Assembly (NCBI RefSeq): GCF_026341125.1
Contig: NZ_JAPEOR010000001.1
Location: forward strand, 1,302,001 to 1,366,000
Direction: 5' to 3'
Length of the DNA: 64,000 nucleotides
Origin: Streptomyces sp. NBC_01142
Lineage (GTDB): Bacteria; Actinomycetota; Actinomycetes; Streptomycetales; Streptomycetaceae
Shown: positions 1 through 11,602 of the stretch, piece after piece
Position numbering within the stretch: the stretch's first letter is position 1
Layout of the letters: each line of letters opens with the position of its first letter
Position numbers and translations under genes: made by a program
Notes under the pieces: model-generated
What the model saw: only the letters and a program-made list of their open reading frames with translations
What the model was told of the DNA's origin: nothing
Database searches by the model: none

Positions 1-886
1 CGAAGTGCGCGTCCGCGCCGGCCGTCTCGGCGTTCTGCGGAGTGCCGTCGCCCCAGATGTCGTCCGTGCCCGAGAAGAGGGTGCCGGTGCCGGAGCTGCC
101 GCGGTTCAGGTTGTACGTCTTGTGGTTGCCGCGGCCGGTGTCGGTCAGCGTGTACGAGGGGGCGGTGCCGAGCGTGACCTGCCCGCTGTACTGGGTGTTG
201 CCGGTGCCGTTGTGGACGGCCTGGCGCTCGAAGAGCTTCTTGCCGGTGGTGGCGTCGGTGATGACATGCAGCTCGTTGGGAGTGCCGTCGTGCTGGAGGC
301 CGCCCACGACGGTCTCGTACGCCAGAGTCGGCTTGCCCTGCGCCAGCCAGACCACCTTGCGCGGTGCGCGGTCGGCCTTGGTCTTCGTCGAGCCCTCCGC
401 CTTGGCCGCGCCCAGCGCCTGCTTCTCGGCGGTGGCCGGGGCGACATCGGCGCTGGTGTCCACGTTCTTGAGAGCGGCTGTGGACGCCTTGGTGACCGAC
501 TGCGTCGCGCCCGCCTTGGTCTCGGCGACCACCAGGTCGCCGCCGAGGACGGGAAGCCCGTCGTAGGTGCGCTCGTAGCGCGTGTGTGTGGTGCCGTCGC
601 GGTCCTGGGTGACGTCCCGGACGACGAGCTTCTCCTGGGCGGTGAGGCCCAGTTCCTTGGCGGTTGCCGCCGTGGTGGCGCTCGCCTTGCGTATCAGCTC
701 GGCGCGCTGGGCGGGGCTGAGATTCTTCGGCAGGGCACCGGGGTCGGCGCCCTTCGCCGCGGCCGTCGCGGCGGGTGCCGCCGGCTCGGCCGAGGATGTA
801 CCGGTCTGGAATCCGACCGCGAGGAGGGCGGCGGTGGCGATAAGAGCTCCGGTCGCGGTGGTGCGCCGGCGAGGCGTGGGTCTCAC
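1..886 (-). CDS. Secreted M4 (thermolysin-like) metalloprotease, N-terminal part
   Basis: Runs off the left edge, so only the first ~295 residues are visible. GTG start at 886 with AAGGAG five bases upstream. The N-terminus has an Arg-rich n-region (MRPTPRRR), a hydrophobic stretch and an Ala-rich region compatible with a Sec signal ending near residue 33. Next come an FTP-like propeptide segment (around residues 60-110, YERTYDGLPVLGGDLVV) and a PepSY-like segment (LAYETVVGGLQHDGTPNELHV), the usual prodomain order of M4 proteases; the mature enzyme begins near the window edge (TYNLNRG, DIWGDGT). The HEXXH catalytic motif lies outside. Inferred role: extracellular protein degradation, secreted as an inhibited zymogen. 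Monocistronic as far as visible. Confidence 0.88.
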   Translation of the reverse strand, partial: MRPTPRRRTTATGALIATAALLAVGFQTGTSSAEPAAPAATAAAKGADPGALPKNLSPAQRAELIRKASATTAATAKELGLTAQEKLVVRDVTQDRDGTTHTRYERTYDGLPVLGGDLVVAETKAGATQSVTKASTAALKNVDTSADVAPATAEKQALGAAKAEGSTKTKADRAPRKVVWLAQGKPTLAYETVVGGLQHDGTPNELHVITDATTGKKLFERQAVHNGTGNTQYSGQVTLGTAPSYTLTDTGRGNHKTYNLNRGSSGTGTLFSGTDDIWGDGTPQNAETAGADAHF

Positions 887-1084
887 GCGAACTCCTTCTG
901 CGAGGGGGGTACCGGTCTGCTGGGTGGGCAGGCCGGGCAGAGCATGCGGAGAGGTGATGCGTGGGTCGGGGGAAGAGTGGCAGCAGCGAACGCTTCCTGT
1001 CAGGAGCGCGTCAACAAAATGGCCGGAATTCGTCCGTTGTCCGAAAGGTCATGTTCGTTGAGCGGACATTTCGCCGGCCATCAC

Positions 1085-1545
1085 CGCGATGCCGTCGAGC
1101 GTTCACCGAAGCCCGCTCTCGAAGAGCGTGTTGAGGTCCGGAACGAACTCGTCCTGTTTCAGGGGCTGTTGAGCAAGAGAGGGTTCACGGCTACGGAGAT
1201 CGCCACGTACGGTGTCTCGTTCCGTGCCGCCCACTCGTTGTCCGCGATGCCCGTGTCCTGCTCAGTCCGCGTTTCCCACTCGGAGGCGATGGCCGGTCCT
1301 TGGACGTACGCGAAGAGCGTGAGAAGGGTGTGGAACATCTTCTGAAGGGAGTGGGCCGAGCGCATCCGCAGGGCGCGCAGCACCCGTTCGGCGAGGTTCA
1401 TCGCGCTCGCCGAGGCGGCCGGACGCGTCAACGACGCCGCCGGGTCGGCCGTCCAGGGGTGGCGGGCGTAGACGGCGCCCGGCCACCGCGCCCCGATTTC
1501 GACCCCGGTGCGCCAGTCGGCCGGAACCGGCCCCAACGGCTGATC
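1085..1545 (-). pseudogene. Decayed TetR-family regulator (C-terminal ligand domain only)
   Basis: Reading leftwards, one frame gives PADWRTGVEIGARWPGAVY, ARHPW, SLTRP, MNLAERVLRAL and a FAYVQG...TGIADNEW stretch, which match the usual C-terminal domain of TetR regulators (WR..VYARHPW, LTRP, FVQG, TGLTDEEW). The frame stops near 1161, but the expected ending continues in the next frame (DEFVPDLNTLFESGLR), then meets a TGA where homologues carry on with LLDGI. No helix-turn-helix is found upstream, where the sequence runs into the ABC gene. So the DNA-binding half is missing, with one frameshift and one stop. It probably once regulated a neighbour, perhaps the ABC exporter. Identification is by motif memory only. 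Confidence 0.6.
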
Positions 1546-1630
1546 GCGCGCGACGGGCGCGGCAACCTGCCGGAGGGGACCGCACTGAGGGGTCAAACAG
1601 AGGCGCTCGTACGGGCCCGCGTCACGGCCG

Positions 1631-3538
1631 TCACCCCACCACACTGTCGCGCCACGCCCGGTGCAGACCCGCGAAGCGGCCCTCCCCGGCGATCAGCCGC
1701 TCCGGCGGGCCGTCCTCCACGATCCGCCCGTGCTCCATCACCAGCACCCGGTCCGCGATCTCCACCGTCGACAGCCGGTGCGCGATCACGACGGCGGTAC
1801 GCCCGTGCAGCACCGTGTCCATCGCGCGCTGCACCGCCCGCTCGCCGGGGATGTCGAGGGAGCTCGTCGCCTCGTCGAGGATCAGCACCGCCGGGTCGGC
1901 GAGCAGCGCGCGGGCGAAGGCCACCAGCTGCCGCTGCCCGGCGGAGATCCGCCCGCCCCGTTTGCGTACGTCGGTGTCGTAGCCGTCCGGCAGAGTGCTG
2001 ATGAAGTCGTGTGCCCCGATGGCCTTCGCGGCCTGCTCGATCTCCTCGCGGGTGGCGTCAGGACGCCCGATCGCGATGTTCTCGGCGACCGTCCCGGAGA
2101 ACAGGAACGCCTCCTGGGTCACCATCACCACCCCGCGCCGCAGTTCGGCCGTGGCCAGGTCGCGCAGCTCCACTCCGTCGAGGAGGACCCGCCCCTCGGT
2201 GGGGTCGTAGAGCCGGGCCAGCAGCTTGGCCAGCGTGGACTTGCCCGCGCCGGTCGAGCCGACGACGGCGACGGTCTGGCCGGCCGGGATCGTCAGATCG
2301 AAGCGAGGGAGCACCTCGCCCCCGGTGCGGTAGGCGAAGCGGACGCCGTCGAAGACGACCTCGCGGCCCGGGTGTTGGGAGCGCAGGGCCGGCAGTTCCA
2401 CGGGGTTCTGGGCCTGCGGAACGGACGGCGTCTGAGCCAGCAGACCCGCGATCTTCTCGAGCGAGGCGGCCGCCGACTGATAGGAGTTGAGGAACATGCT
2501 GAGCCGGTCGATCGGGTCGTACAGCCGCCGCAGATACAGCACGGCGGCGGCCAGCACGCCGAGCGCCATCGTCCCGGAAGCCACCTGGTAGGCGCCCCAC
2601 AGCACCATCCCCGCGACCGCGGTGTTGGCGACCAGCCGGGAGCCGACCACGTAGCGCGCGTTCTCCAGCATGGCGTCCCCGTTGCTGCGCTCATGGCGGC
2701 GGTTGAGGACCCGGAAGTCCGCGTCGTTCGCACGCTCGCGCCGGAAGGCACGCACCGGCCGGATGCCGTTCATCGTCTCCGCGAACTTCACGATGACCGC
2801 GGCGATCGCCGTCGAGCGGGTGCTGAAGACGACCGCGGCGCGGCGCTGGTAGAGGCGTACGAGCAGATAGAGCGGTACGAACGAGAACACGGCGAGCCCG
2901 CCGAGCCCGAGGTCCAGCCAGAGCAGCATCGCCGAGATGTAGACGAAGGCGAGGACGACTCCGATCAGTTCCTGGAGCCCCTCGCTGAGCAGCTCCCGCA
3001 GGGACTCCACGTCCGTTGTCGAGCGGGAGATCAGCCGGCCGGAGGTGTACCGCTCGTGGAAGTCGACACTCAGGGCCTGGGCATGGCGGAAGATCCGCCC
3101 GCGCAGATCGAGGAGCACGTCCTGGTTGACGCGGGCGGAGACGCGAATGAAGGCGTACTGGAGGAGGCCGGCACCCAGCCCGCACAGCGCATACCCGACG
3201 GCGACGGCGATCAGCGGCCCGTAGTCGTGGGCGCGGAAGGCGGGTACGCCGCGGTCGATGGCGTACGCGACGAGGAGCGGACCGGCCTGGACGGCGGCCT
3301 GTTGGAGCAACAGGAGAAGTGCGGCGACGGCGACGCGTGCCCGCCGGGGCGCCAGGAGGGAACGCAGCAGCACCCCGGTCGCGCCCTCGGGCGCCGGGAG
3401 GGAGTCCCGGTCGAAGGGGTCGTCCCCGCGGGGCGCGGGCGCCGGCTCCGCCTCCGCTGCGGCCGGCGCGCTGCCGCCCGGGGGGCCGTCCTCGTCCTCG
3501 CCGTCGGCGTACGGCTTCGCAGTCGTCGATGACGTCAT
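1631..3538 (-). CDS. ABC exporter half-transporter B (membrane + ATPase), canonical Walker B
   Basis: 635 aa: an acidic, Pro/Ala-rich tail (1-55), a type I exporter membrane domain (about 60-360) and a nucleotide-binding domain (about 390-625). Walker A is GSTGAGKST (~427-435), Walker B VLILDEATSSLD with catalytic Glu (~556), followed by an H-loop His (AHRLS). The signature is ISAGQ (531-535) instead of LSGGQ. The ATG overlaps the stop of the upstream half-transporter (ATGA), so the two are co-translated. Together with the partner's Asp Walker B this is the pattern of a heterodimeric exporter with one degenerate ATP site (as in TM287/288 or BmrCD). Substrate not identifiable; lipid or drug export is the family norm. 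Confidence 0.93.
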   Translation of the reverse strand: MTSSTTAKPYADGEDEDGPPGGSAPAAAEAEPAPAPRGDDPFDRDSLPAPEGATGVLLRSLLAPRRARVAVAALLLLLQQAAVQAGPLLVAYAIDRGVPAFRAHDYGPLIAVAVGYALCGLGAGLLQYAFIRVSARVNQDVLLDLRGRIFRHAQALSVDFHERYTSGRLISRSTTDVESLRELLSEGLQELIGVVLAFVYISAMLLWLDLGLGGLAVFSFVPLYLLVRLYQRRAAVVFSTRSTAIAAVIVKFAETMNGIRPVRAFRRERANDADFRVLNRRHERSNGDAMLENARYVVGSRLVANTAVAGMVLWGAYQVASGTMALGVLAAAVLYLRRLYDPIDRLSMFLNSYQSAAASLEKIAGLLAQTPSVPQAQNPVELPALRSQHPGREVVFDGVRFAYRTGGEVLPRFDLTIPAGQTVAVVGSTGAGKSTLAKLLARLYDPTEGRVLLDGVELRDLATAELRRGVVMVTQEAFLFSGTVAENIAIGRPDATREEIEQAAKAIGAHDFISTLPDGYDTDVRKRGGRISAGQRQLVAFARALLADPAVLILDEATSSLDIPGERAVQRAMDTVLHGRTAVVIAHRLSTVEIADRVLVMEHGRIVEDGPPERLIAGEGRFAGLHRAWRDSVVG

Positions 3539-5448
3539 CGGGCCCCCTCCTCGGCGACAGCGGCAGCGGCAGCGGCAGCGGTGCCGGAATCGGTGTCGGA
3601 ATCGGAATCGGCCCCCGACATCAGCCATGCGTACTCCGCGTTCGTACGCAGCAGTTCCTGATGCGTCCCCACCGCCGTGATCCGCCCCTCCGACAGCAGC
3701 GCGACCCGGTCGGCGAGCATCACCGTCGAGGGACGGTGCGCCACCACCAGCGCCGTCGTGTCCTGAAGCACCCTGCGCAGGGCCGCCTCCACCAGGGCCT
3801 CCGTATGCACATCGAGCGCCGACAACGGGTCGTCGAGGACCAGAAAGCGCGGCCGGCCGACGACCGCACGGGCCAGTGCCAGGCGCTGTCGCTGCCCCCC
3901 CGAGAGGCTCAGGCCCTGCTCGCCGACCTGGGTGCCGGAGCCGTACGGCAGGTCGGCGACGAAGCCCGCCTGCGCGATGTCCAGCGCCCGGCCCAGCGCC
4001 TCTTCGTCGCGCGCGCCGTCCGCCCCCATGAGGACGTTCTCCCCGACGCTCGCCGAGAACAGCGTCGGCTCCTCGAAGGCCACGGATACCAGCTCGCGCA
4101 GTCGCTCCCGGGGCATCGCGGCGATGTCCTGGCCGTCGAGCGTGATCCGCCCGGCGGTCACCTCGTGCAGCCGAGGCACGAGCGCGGTGAGCGTGGTCTT
4201 TCCAGAGCCGGTGCCACCGACGAGCGCCATGGTCTCGCCGGGCCGCACCCACAGATCGATGCGGGCGAGCACGGGCGCGGCGTCCCCCGGCGCGTCCGGG
4301 TAGCGGAACTCGACGCCCTCGAAGGCCAGTCCGCCCCTGCCCGTCCCGCCCGTCCCGCCCGTCCCGCCCGTGTCCTCGCCCGAGCCTCTGCCCGTGCCGT
4401 CCTGCGCGCTTGCCCCGCCGGTTTCGCCCGCCCCCGCCCCACAGGAAGTCTCGCGCTCCTCCTCCGCGTCCATCACCTCGAAGTACCGCTCCGTCGCCGT
4501 CGCCGCCTCCTGGCTCATCGCCAGCAGAAAGCCCATCGATTCCACCGGCCACCGCAGCGCCAGCGCCGTCGACAAAAACGCCACCAGCGTGCCCGCCGAC
4601 AGAGCGCCGTCCGCGACCTGGACCGTGCCCAGCACCAGCGCCGCGCCGATCGCCACCTCCGGGATCGTCGTGATCAGCGCCCAGATCCCGGCCAGCAGCC
4701 GCGCCTTGCCCAGCTCCGTACCGCGCAGCCGCTCCGAGAGCCCGCGGAAGGCGAGGGCCTGGCTGCGGTGGCGGCCGAAGCCCTTGATGATGCGGATGCC
4801 GAGCACGCTCTCCTCGACGACCGTCGTCAGATCGCCCACCTGGTCCTGGGCGCGCCGCGCGACGATCGCGTACCGCGACTCGAAGAGCGAGCAGACGATG
4901 ACCAGCGGCACGACGGGCACGAGCAACACCAGTCCCAGCGTCCACTCCTGCGCCAGCAGAATGACGAACCCCACCAGGATCGTGGTGGTGTTGACCAGCA
5001 GGAAGGTCAGCGGAAAGGCCAGGAACATCCGCAGCAGCATCAGATCCGTGGTGCCGCGGGAGAGCAACTGCCCCGACGCCCACCGGTCGTGGAAGGCGAC
5101 CGGCAGCCGCTGCAGATGCCGGTAGAGGTCGGCCCGCATGGCCGCCTCCACCCCGGCCAGCGGCCGGGCCACCAGCCACCGCCGGAACCCGAAGAGCACC
5201 GCCTCCGCGACCCCCAGCAACAGCAGCACCAGCGCCCCGAGCCACACTCCGCCGGGGTCCCGGCCGGCCACCGGCCCGTCCACGATCCACTTCAGTACGA
5301 GCGGGATGACCAGGCTCAGACAGGAAGCCACGATGGCGACGAATGCCGCACTGAACAAGCGCGTTCGAATGGGCCGTACGTACGGCCACAGCCGCCGCAG
5401 CGAACGTACGGCGGACCGGTCCTCGATGGCTGCATGTGTGTCGGACAT
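3535..5448 (-). CDS. ABC exporter half-transporter A (membrane + ATPase), degenerate Walker B
   Basis: 637 aa, first gene of the two-gene exporter operon. Membrane domain about 20-320 with about six hydrophobic segments; ATPase domain about 373-605. Walker A GGTGSGKTT (411-419), signature LSLSGGQRQR (514-521), Walker B RFLVLDDPLSALD where Asp540 stands in place of the catalytic Glu, H-loop AHRPS. A Ser/Gly/Thr-rich linker (about 335-372) containing GGTGGTGGTG is encoded by a run of cccgcccgt-type repeats. The C-terminus (about 612-632) is Asp/Ser- and Ala-rich and is also repeat-encoded. The Asp-type Walker B here and the atypical signature in the partner would form the same degenerate site. 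Start ATG 5448; no strong ribosome site is seen. Confidence 0.93.
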   Translation of the reverse strand: MSDTHAAIEDRSAVRSLRRLWPYVRPIRTRLFSAAFVAIVASCLSLVIPLVLKWIVDGPVAGRDPGGVWLGALVLLLLGVAEAVLFGFRRWLVARPLAGVEAAMRADLYRHLQRLPVAFHDRWASGQLLSRGTTDLMLLRMFLAFPLTFLLVNTTTILVGFVILLAQEWTLGLVLLVPVVPLVIVCSLFESRYAIVARRAQDQVGDLTTVVEESVLGIRIIKGFGRHRSQALAFRGLSERLRGTELGKARLLAGIWALITTIPEVAIGAALVLGTVQVADGALSAGTLVAFLSTALALRWPVESMGFLLAMSQEAATATERYFEVMDAEEERETSCGAGAGETGGASAQDGTGRGSGEDTGGTGGTGGTGRGGLAFEGVEFRYPDAPGDAAPVLARIDLWVRPGETMALVGGTGSGKTTLTALVPRLHEVTAGRITLDGQDIAAMPRERLRELVSVAFEEPTLFSASVGENVLMGADGARDEEALGRALDIAQAGFVADLPYGSGTQVGEQGLSLSGGQRQRLALARAVVGRPRFLVLDDPLSALDVHTEALVEAALRRVLQDTTALVVAHRPSTVMLADRVALLSEGRITAVGTHQELLRTNAEYAWLMSGADSDSDTDSGTAAAAAAAVAEEGAR

Positions 5449-5597
5449 CAGGAGCGAGCCTACGGTTCACCACTGACAGTGTTCATCCGGATTTCCGCGG
5501 GCGCGTGGTCGTAGCCCGCCGTCAACCGATCGGCTGATGCCGTTTCGAGCGTGATGGGCGATGCCCCGCACCCCCGCCGCCCGGAACCCTCGTACCC

Positions 5598-6527
5598 ATG
5601 GCGATTATCGAAGTGAACGGCCTCCACAAGGCCTACGGCGGCCGCCCCGCCGTCGACGGAGTGAGCCTCGACGTCGAGGAGGGCGAGATCTTCGGGATCC
5701 TCGGCCCGAACGGCGCCGGCAAGACCACAACCGTCGAATGCGTCGAGGGGCTCAGGACCCCCGACTCCGGCACCATCCGGGTGGCCGGGCTCGACCCGGT
5801 CGCCGACCACCAGCAGCTCACCCGGCTGCTCGGCGCGCAGCTCCAGGAGAGCGAGCTGCAGCCCAAACTCACCGTCCGCGAGGCGCTCGAGCTGTATGCC
5901 GCGTTCTATCCGGGCCCCGCCGACTGGCGGCCCCTCGCCGAGCGGCTCGGTCTCGAGGAGAAGCTCACCACCCGGTTCGCCAAGCTGTCCGGCGGACAGA
6001 AGCAGCGGCTGTTCATCGCGCTCGCCCTCATCGGCAACCCGCGCGTCGTCGTTCTCGACGAGCTGACCACCGGCCTCGACCCGCGTGCCCGCCGCGACAC
6101 CTGGCAGCTGATCGAGGAGGTACGGGACTCGGGCGTCACCGTCCTCCTGGTCACCCACTTCATGGAGGAGGCCCAGCGCCTCTGCGACCGTATCGCCGTC
6201 ATCGACAAGGGCCGGGTCGCCGCCCTGGACACCCCGGCCGGGCTGATCAGCCGCTCGACGGCCTCCACCGTCATCTCCTTCACCCCCTCCGCCCCGCTCG
6301 ACGAGCACGAGCTGGCCGCGCTTCCGCGGGCCACGTCCGTCGACGTCGGCAGGTCACCGGATGGCCGGATCGTCATCAACGGCACCGACGAGACCGTCAA
6401 CGCAGTGATCTCGCTGCTCGCCCGCCACCGCATCACCGCCCGCCAGCTCCGCGTCGCCGACGCCTCCCTGGACGACGCGTTCCTGGACCTCACCGAGCGG
6501 AACGACCAGCAGGAAGAGAGGGTCTGA
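5598..6527 (+). CDS. ABC-2 type transporter ATP-binding protein (DrrA-like)
   Basis: 309 aa. Walker A GPNGAGKTTT (36-45), Q-loop GAQLQE (79-84), signature LSGGQKQR (130-137), Walker B VVVLDELTTGLDP (150-162), H-loop TH. The C-terminal ~90 residues are the usual DrrA-type extension. It powers the membrane protein encoded one base downstream. No Shine-Dalgarno is visible upstream of ATG 5598, so the message may be leaderless. It heads a four-gene run (ATPase, permease, histidine kinase, response regulator) with no internal gap over 30 bp, suggesting the two-component system senses or responds to the transported compound, as in drug-efflux loci. Substrate unknown. Confidence 0.92.
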   Translation: MAIIEVNGLHKAYGGRPAVDGVSLDVEEGEIFGILGPNGAGKTTTVECVEGLRTPDSGTIRVAGLDPVADHQQLTRLLGAQLQESELQPKLTVREALELYAAFYPGPADWRPLAERLGLEEKLTTRFAKLSGGQKQRLFIALALIGNPRVVVLDELTTGLDPRARRDTWQLIEEVRDSGVTVLLVTHFMEEAQRLCDRIAVIDKGRVAALDTPAGLISRSTASTVISFTPSAPLDEHELAALPRATSVDVGRSPDGRIVINGTDETVNAVISLLARHRITARQLRVADASLDDAFLDLTERNDQQEERV

Positions 6528-6528
6528 G

Positions 6529-7272
6529 ATGACCTCCGCGTCCTTCGCCGTACTCAGGACCGAGGCGCGCCTGTTCTCGCGCGAGCCCGGCAGCCTCTTC
6601 TGGATCATCGCTTTCCCGACCGTCCTGCTGACGATCCTCGGTCTGCTCCCGTCCTTCCGGGAGGTCTCCGACGACCTCGGCGGCCGCCGGGTCATCGACC
6701 TCTATGTCCCCGTCGCCGTACTGCTCGCCACGATCATGGCCGGGCTCCAGGCGATGCCGCCGGTCCTCACCGGCTACCGCGAGCGCGGCATCCTGCGCCG
6801 GATGTCCACCACCCCGGTCCGCCCGGCCTCGCTGCTCACGGCCCAGCTCACCCTGCACGGTGTGGCCACCCTGTGCTCCGCCACCCTTGCCGTCGCCGTG
6901 GGCCGTGTCGCCTTCGACGTACGTCTGCCCGAGAAGTTCGCGGGATACCTGCCGGCGCTCGTCCTCACCACGGCGAGCTCGCTCGCCCTCGGCGCGACGG
7001 TCTGCGCGGTCGCCCGTACCCAGAAGATGGCGACCGCCATCGGCTCGGTGGTGTTCTTCCCGACGATGTTCACCGCCGGCGTCTGGGTCCCCGTCCAGGC
7101 CATGCCGGACGCCGTGCAGCGCATCGTCGAGCTCACCCCGTTCGGCGCGGCGTCCGAGGCACTCGACCGGGCGGCGACCGGCGGCTGGCCGGGCTGGCTG
7201 CACCTGGGCGTGATGGCCATCTGGACGGTACTGCTCACCGCGGCGGCCGCCCGCTGGTTCCGCTGGGAGTGA
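6529..7272 (+). CDS. ABC-2 type transporter permease
   Basis: 247 aa, starts one base after the ATPase stop. About six hydrophobic segments, an N-terminal cytoplasmic segment (RTEARLFSREPGSLFW), and the conserved P-x-G-x-W-x-P-type loop of ABC-2 permeases (FTAGVWVPVQAMPDAVQ). It forms the membrane pore with the preceding ATPase, probably as a dimer, for drug or lipid export. The family placement is secure, the substrate is not. Confidence 0.9.
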   Translation: MTSASFAVLRTEARLFSREPGSLFWIIAFPTVLLTILGLLPSFREVSDDLGGRRVIDLYVPVAVLLATIMAGLQAMPPVLTGYRERGILRRMSTTPVRPASLLTAQLTLHGVATLCSATLAVAVGRVAFDVRLPEKFAGYLPALVLTTASSLALGATVCAVARTQKMATAIGSVVFFPTMFTAGVWVPVQAMPDAVQRIVELTPFGAASEALDRAATGGWPGWLHLGVMAIWTVLLTAAAARWFRWE

Positions 7273-7298
7273 CCGGGACGGCGGGAGAGACTGTGCCC

Positions 7299-8639
7299 AT
7301 GACCAAGACCGGGGCTGCGACGGAGACGGGGGCCGTAAAGGCCGGGGCCGGGAAGACGGGAGCCACGAAGACCGGGGCCGTTGCGGCCGGAGCCATGACG
7401 ACGGTCGACAAGCGCTGGCATCAGTACTACCGTCACGGCCCCTATGCCCTGCTGGGCCTCGCCACCCTGCTGGGCGTCGCCGCCGCCGATCTGTTCATGA
7501 CCCGTCCCGAGATGTACGCCACCGGGGTTCTGGTCCTGGCGGCGCTCGCACTCCAGGTCTGGTGGGGTGTCAGACGGCCCGGGCTGCCGGAACACGCGGT
7601 GCCGGGCCAGGTGTACTACGCCCTGCGCACCGTCCTCGCGTTCGCGCTCACCTGGTTCAACCCGTTCTTCGCCATCTACGCCGTCCTCGGTTACTTCGAC
7701 ACTGCGCAACTGCTGCCCAACCGCCTGGTGCGCGCCGGCCTGATCGTCACCGCCGTCACCATGGCCGGCTCACAGTCCGGCGGACTGCCGCCCCCCTCGA
7801 CAGTGAGCTGGATCGCCTTCGGCGTGCTCTTCGTCCTCAACGTCTCACTGTGTCTGCTGTTCGCCAACATCGGCATCCAGGAGGCCGAGAACGCGCGGCA
7901 GAAGGCCGCCACCATCGCCGAACTGGAGCGCACCAACGCCCGTCTCGAGCAGGCCCTCGAGGAGAATGCCGGTCTGCACGCCCAACTCCTGGTCCAGGCG
8001 AGGGAAGCAGGCGTGGCCGACGAGCGCCGCCGGCTCGCCGCCGAGATCCACGACACCATCGCGCAGGGCCTGACCGGGATCATCGCCCAGCTCCAAGTGG
8101 TCACCTCCACCGGGGACCGCGACCCGGAACTCGCCCGCGAACACCTCGCCCGCGCCGCCGCGCTGGCCCGCCACAGCCTGGGCGAGGCGCGTCGTTCCGT
8201 GCTGAATCTCAGCCCGGTCGCCCTGGAGCACGACACCCTCCCCGAAGCCCTGAAGAAGACCGTCGCCGACTGGGGCGAACGCACGGGCATACGGGTGCAG
8301 TTCACCGTCACCGGCACCGAGGAGGGGCTGCACGACGAGGTCGCGGCGACCCTGCTCCGTATCGCCCAGGAAGCCCTCGCCAACACCGCCCGGCACGCGC
8401 GCGCGACACGCACCGGGGTCACCCTCTCCTACATGGGCGACGAGGTCACCCTGGACGTCCGTGACGACGGCCGGGGCTTCGACCCGGCCGCTCTGCCCCC
8501 GCGCTCGGGCGCCGGCGGCTTCGGACTCGACGGCATGCGGGCCCGCGCCGCACGCATCGCGGGCACGGCCTCCGTCGAAACCGAACCCGGCCAGGGAACG
8601 GCCGTCTCCGCTCGCGTACCGTTGGTCCGCCATGGCTGA
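7299..8639 (+). CDS. NarL-family sensor histidine kinase
   Basis: 446 aa from ATG 7299; an in-frame GTG at 7293, better spaced from GGGAG, is an equally good start. Residues 1-32 are a low-complexity KTGA/GAVKAGA repeat. About four to five membrane segments follow (48-190), then a coiled coil (about 195-232) and the dimerisation/phosphoacceptor domain with His251 in AAEIHDTIAQGLTG, typical of HisKA_3 kinases. The HATPase domain shows the N-box (ALANTARHARA) and G-box (VRDDGRGFDP). The sensor is membrane-embedded without a clear extracellular domain, as in cell-envelope-stress kinases. It overlaps the response regulator by 8 bp. It presumably controls the adjacent ABC-2 transporter. Confidence 0.93.
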   Translation: MTKTGAATETGAVKAGAGKTGATKTGAVAAGAMTTVDKRWHQYYRHGPYALLGLATLLGVAAADLFMTRPEMYATGVLVLAALALQVWWGVRRPGLPEHAVPGQVYYALRTVLAFALTWFNPFFAIYAVLGYFDTAQLLPNRLVRAGLIVTAVTMAGSQSGGLPPPSTVSWIAFGVLFVLNVSLCLLFANIGIQEAENARQKAATIAELERTNARLEQALEENAGLHAQLLVQAREAGVADERRRLAAEIHDTIAQGLTGIIAQLQVVTSTGDRDPELAREHLARAAALARHSLGEARRSVLNLSPVALEHDTLPEALKKTVADWGERTGIRVQFTVTGTEEGLHDEVAATLLRIAQEALANTARHARATRTGVTLSYMGDEVTLDVRDDGRGFDPAALPPRSGAGGFGLDGMRARAARIAGTASVETEPGQGTAVSARVPLVRHG

Positions 8640-9276
8640 GAAGAGCATCACCCTGATCCTCGTCGACGACCATCCCGTCGTACGGAACGGCCTGCGCGGC
8701 ATGTTCGAATCGTCCCCCGGCTTCGAGGTCCTCGGCGAGGCCGCGAACGGTGTCGAGGGCGTCGAACTGGCCACCCGCCTCGACCCCGACGTCATCCTGA
8801 TGGACCTGCGGATGCCGGGCGGCGGCGGAGTGGCGGCCATCGCCGAACTCGGCCGCCGCGGCGCCCGTTCCAAGGTCCTGGTGCTCACCACGTACGACAC
8901 GGACTCCGACACGCTCCCCGCGATCGAGGCGGGCGCGACGGGATACCTCCTCAAGGACGCTCCCCGCGACGAACTCTTCACGGCGGTCCGCGCCGCGGCC
9001 GACGGCCGCACGGTGCTCTCGCCCGCGGTCGCCTCCCGCCTGGTCTCCCGCGTACGCACCCCGGGCGCCGCGGGCAACGAGCCGCTGTCCACACGCGAGC
9101 GCGAAGTCCTCGAACTGGTCGCCAAGGGCACGTCGAACCGCGCGATCGCGGCGGAGCTGTTCATCAGCGAAGCCACGGTGAAGACCCATCTCACCCATAT
9201 CTTCGCCAAACTGGGAGCGAAGGACCGTGCGGCGGCGGTGGCGGTCGCGTACGACAGGGGCGTCCTGGGCGGATAA
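8632..9276 (+). CDS. NarL/FixJ-family response regulator
   Basis: 214 aa. Receiver domain 1-125 with the acidic pair DD (12-13), phospho-acceptor Asp58 (LMDLRMPGG), Thr86 in LTTYD and Lys108 (YLLKDA). LuxR-type helix-turn-helix near 147-210 (LSTREREVLELVAKGTSNR, ISEATVKTHLTHIFAKLG). ATG 8632 lies inside the kinase gene (8-bp overlap), so kinase and regulator are co-translated. As a cognate pair they most likely act on the upstream ABC-2 transporter promoter; no operator was identified. Confidence 0.95.
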   Translation: MAEKSITLILVDDHPVVRNGLRGMFESSPGFEVLGEAANGVEGVELATRLDPDVILMDLRMPGGGGVAAIAELGRRGARSKVLVLTTYDTDSDTLPAIEAGATGYLLKDAPRDELFTAVRAAADGRTVLSPAVASRLVSRVRTPGAAGNEPLSTREREVLELVAKGTSNRAIAAELFISEATVKTHLTHIFAKLGAKDRAAAVAVAYDRGVLGG

Positions 9277-9298
9277 GGGGCGGCCCGCAGGGGAACCT

Positions 9299-11602
<2,304 letters not shown>

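Noticed and set aside
3319..5514. 731-aa plus-strand ORF opposite the ABC exporter
   Set aside because: Arg/Pro/Gln-rich, no domain; it is the antisense shadow of two well-supported ABC genes.
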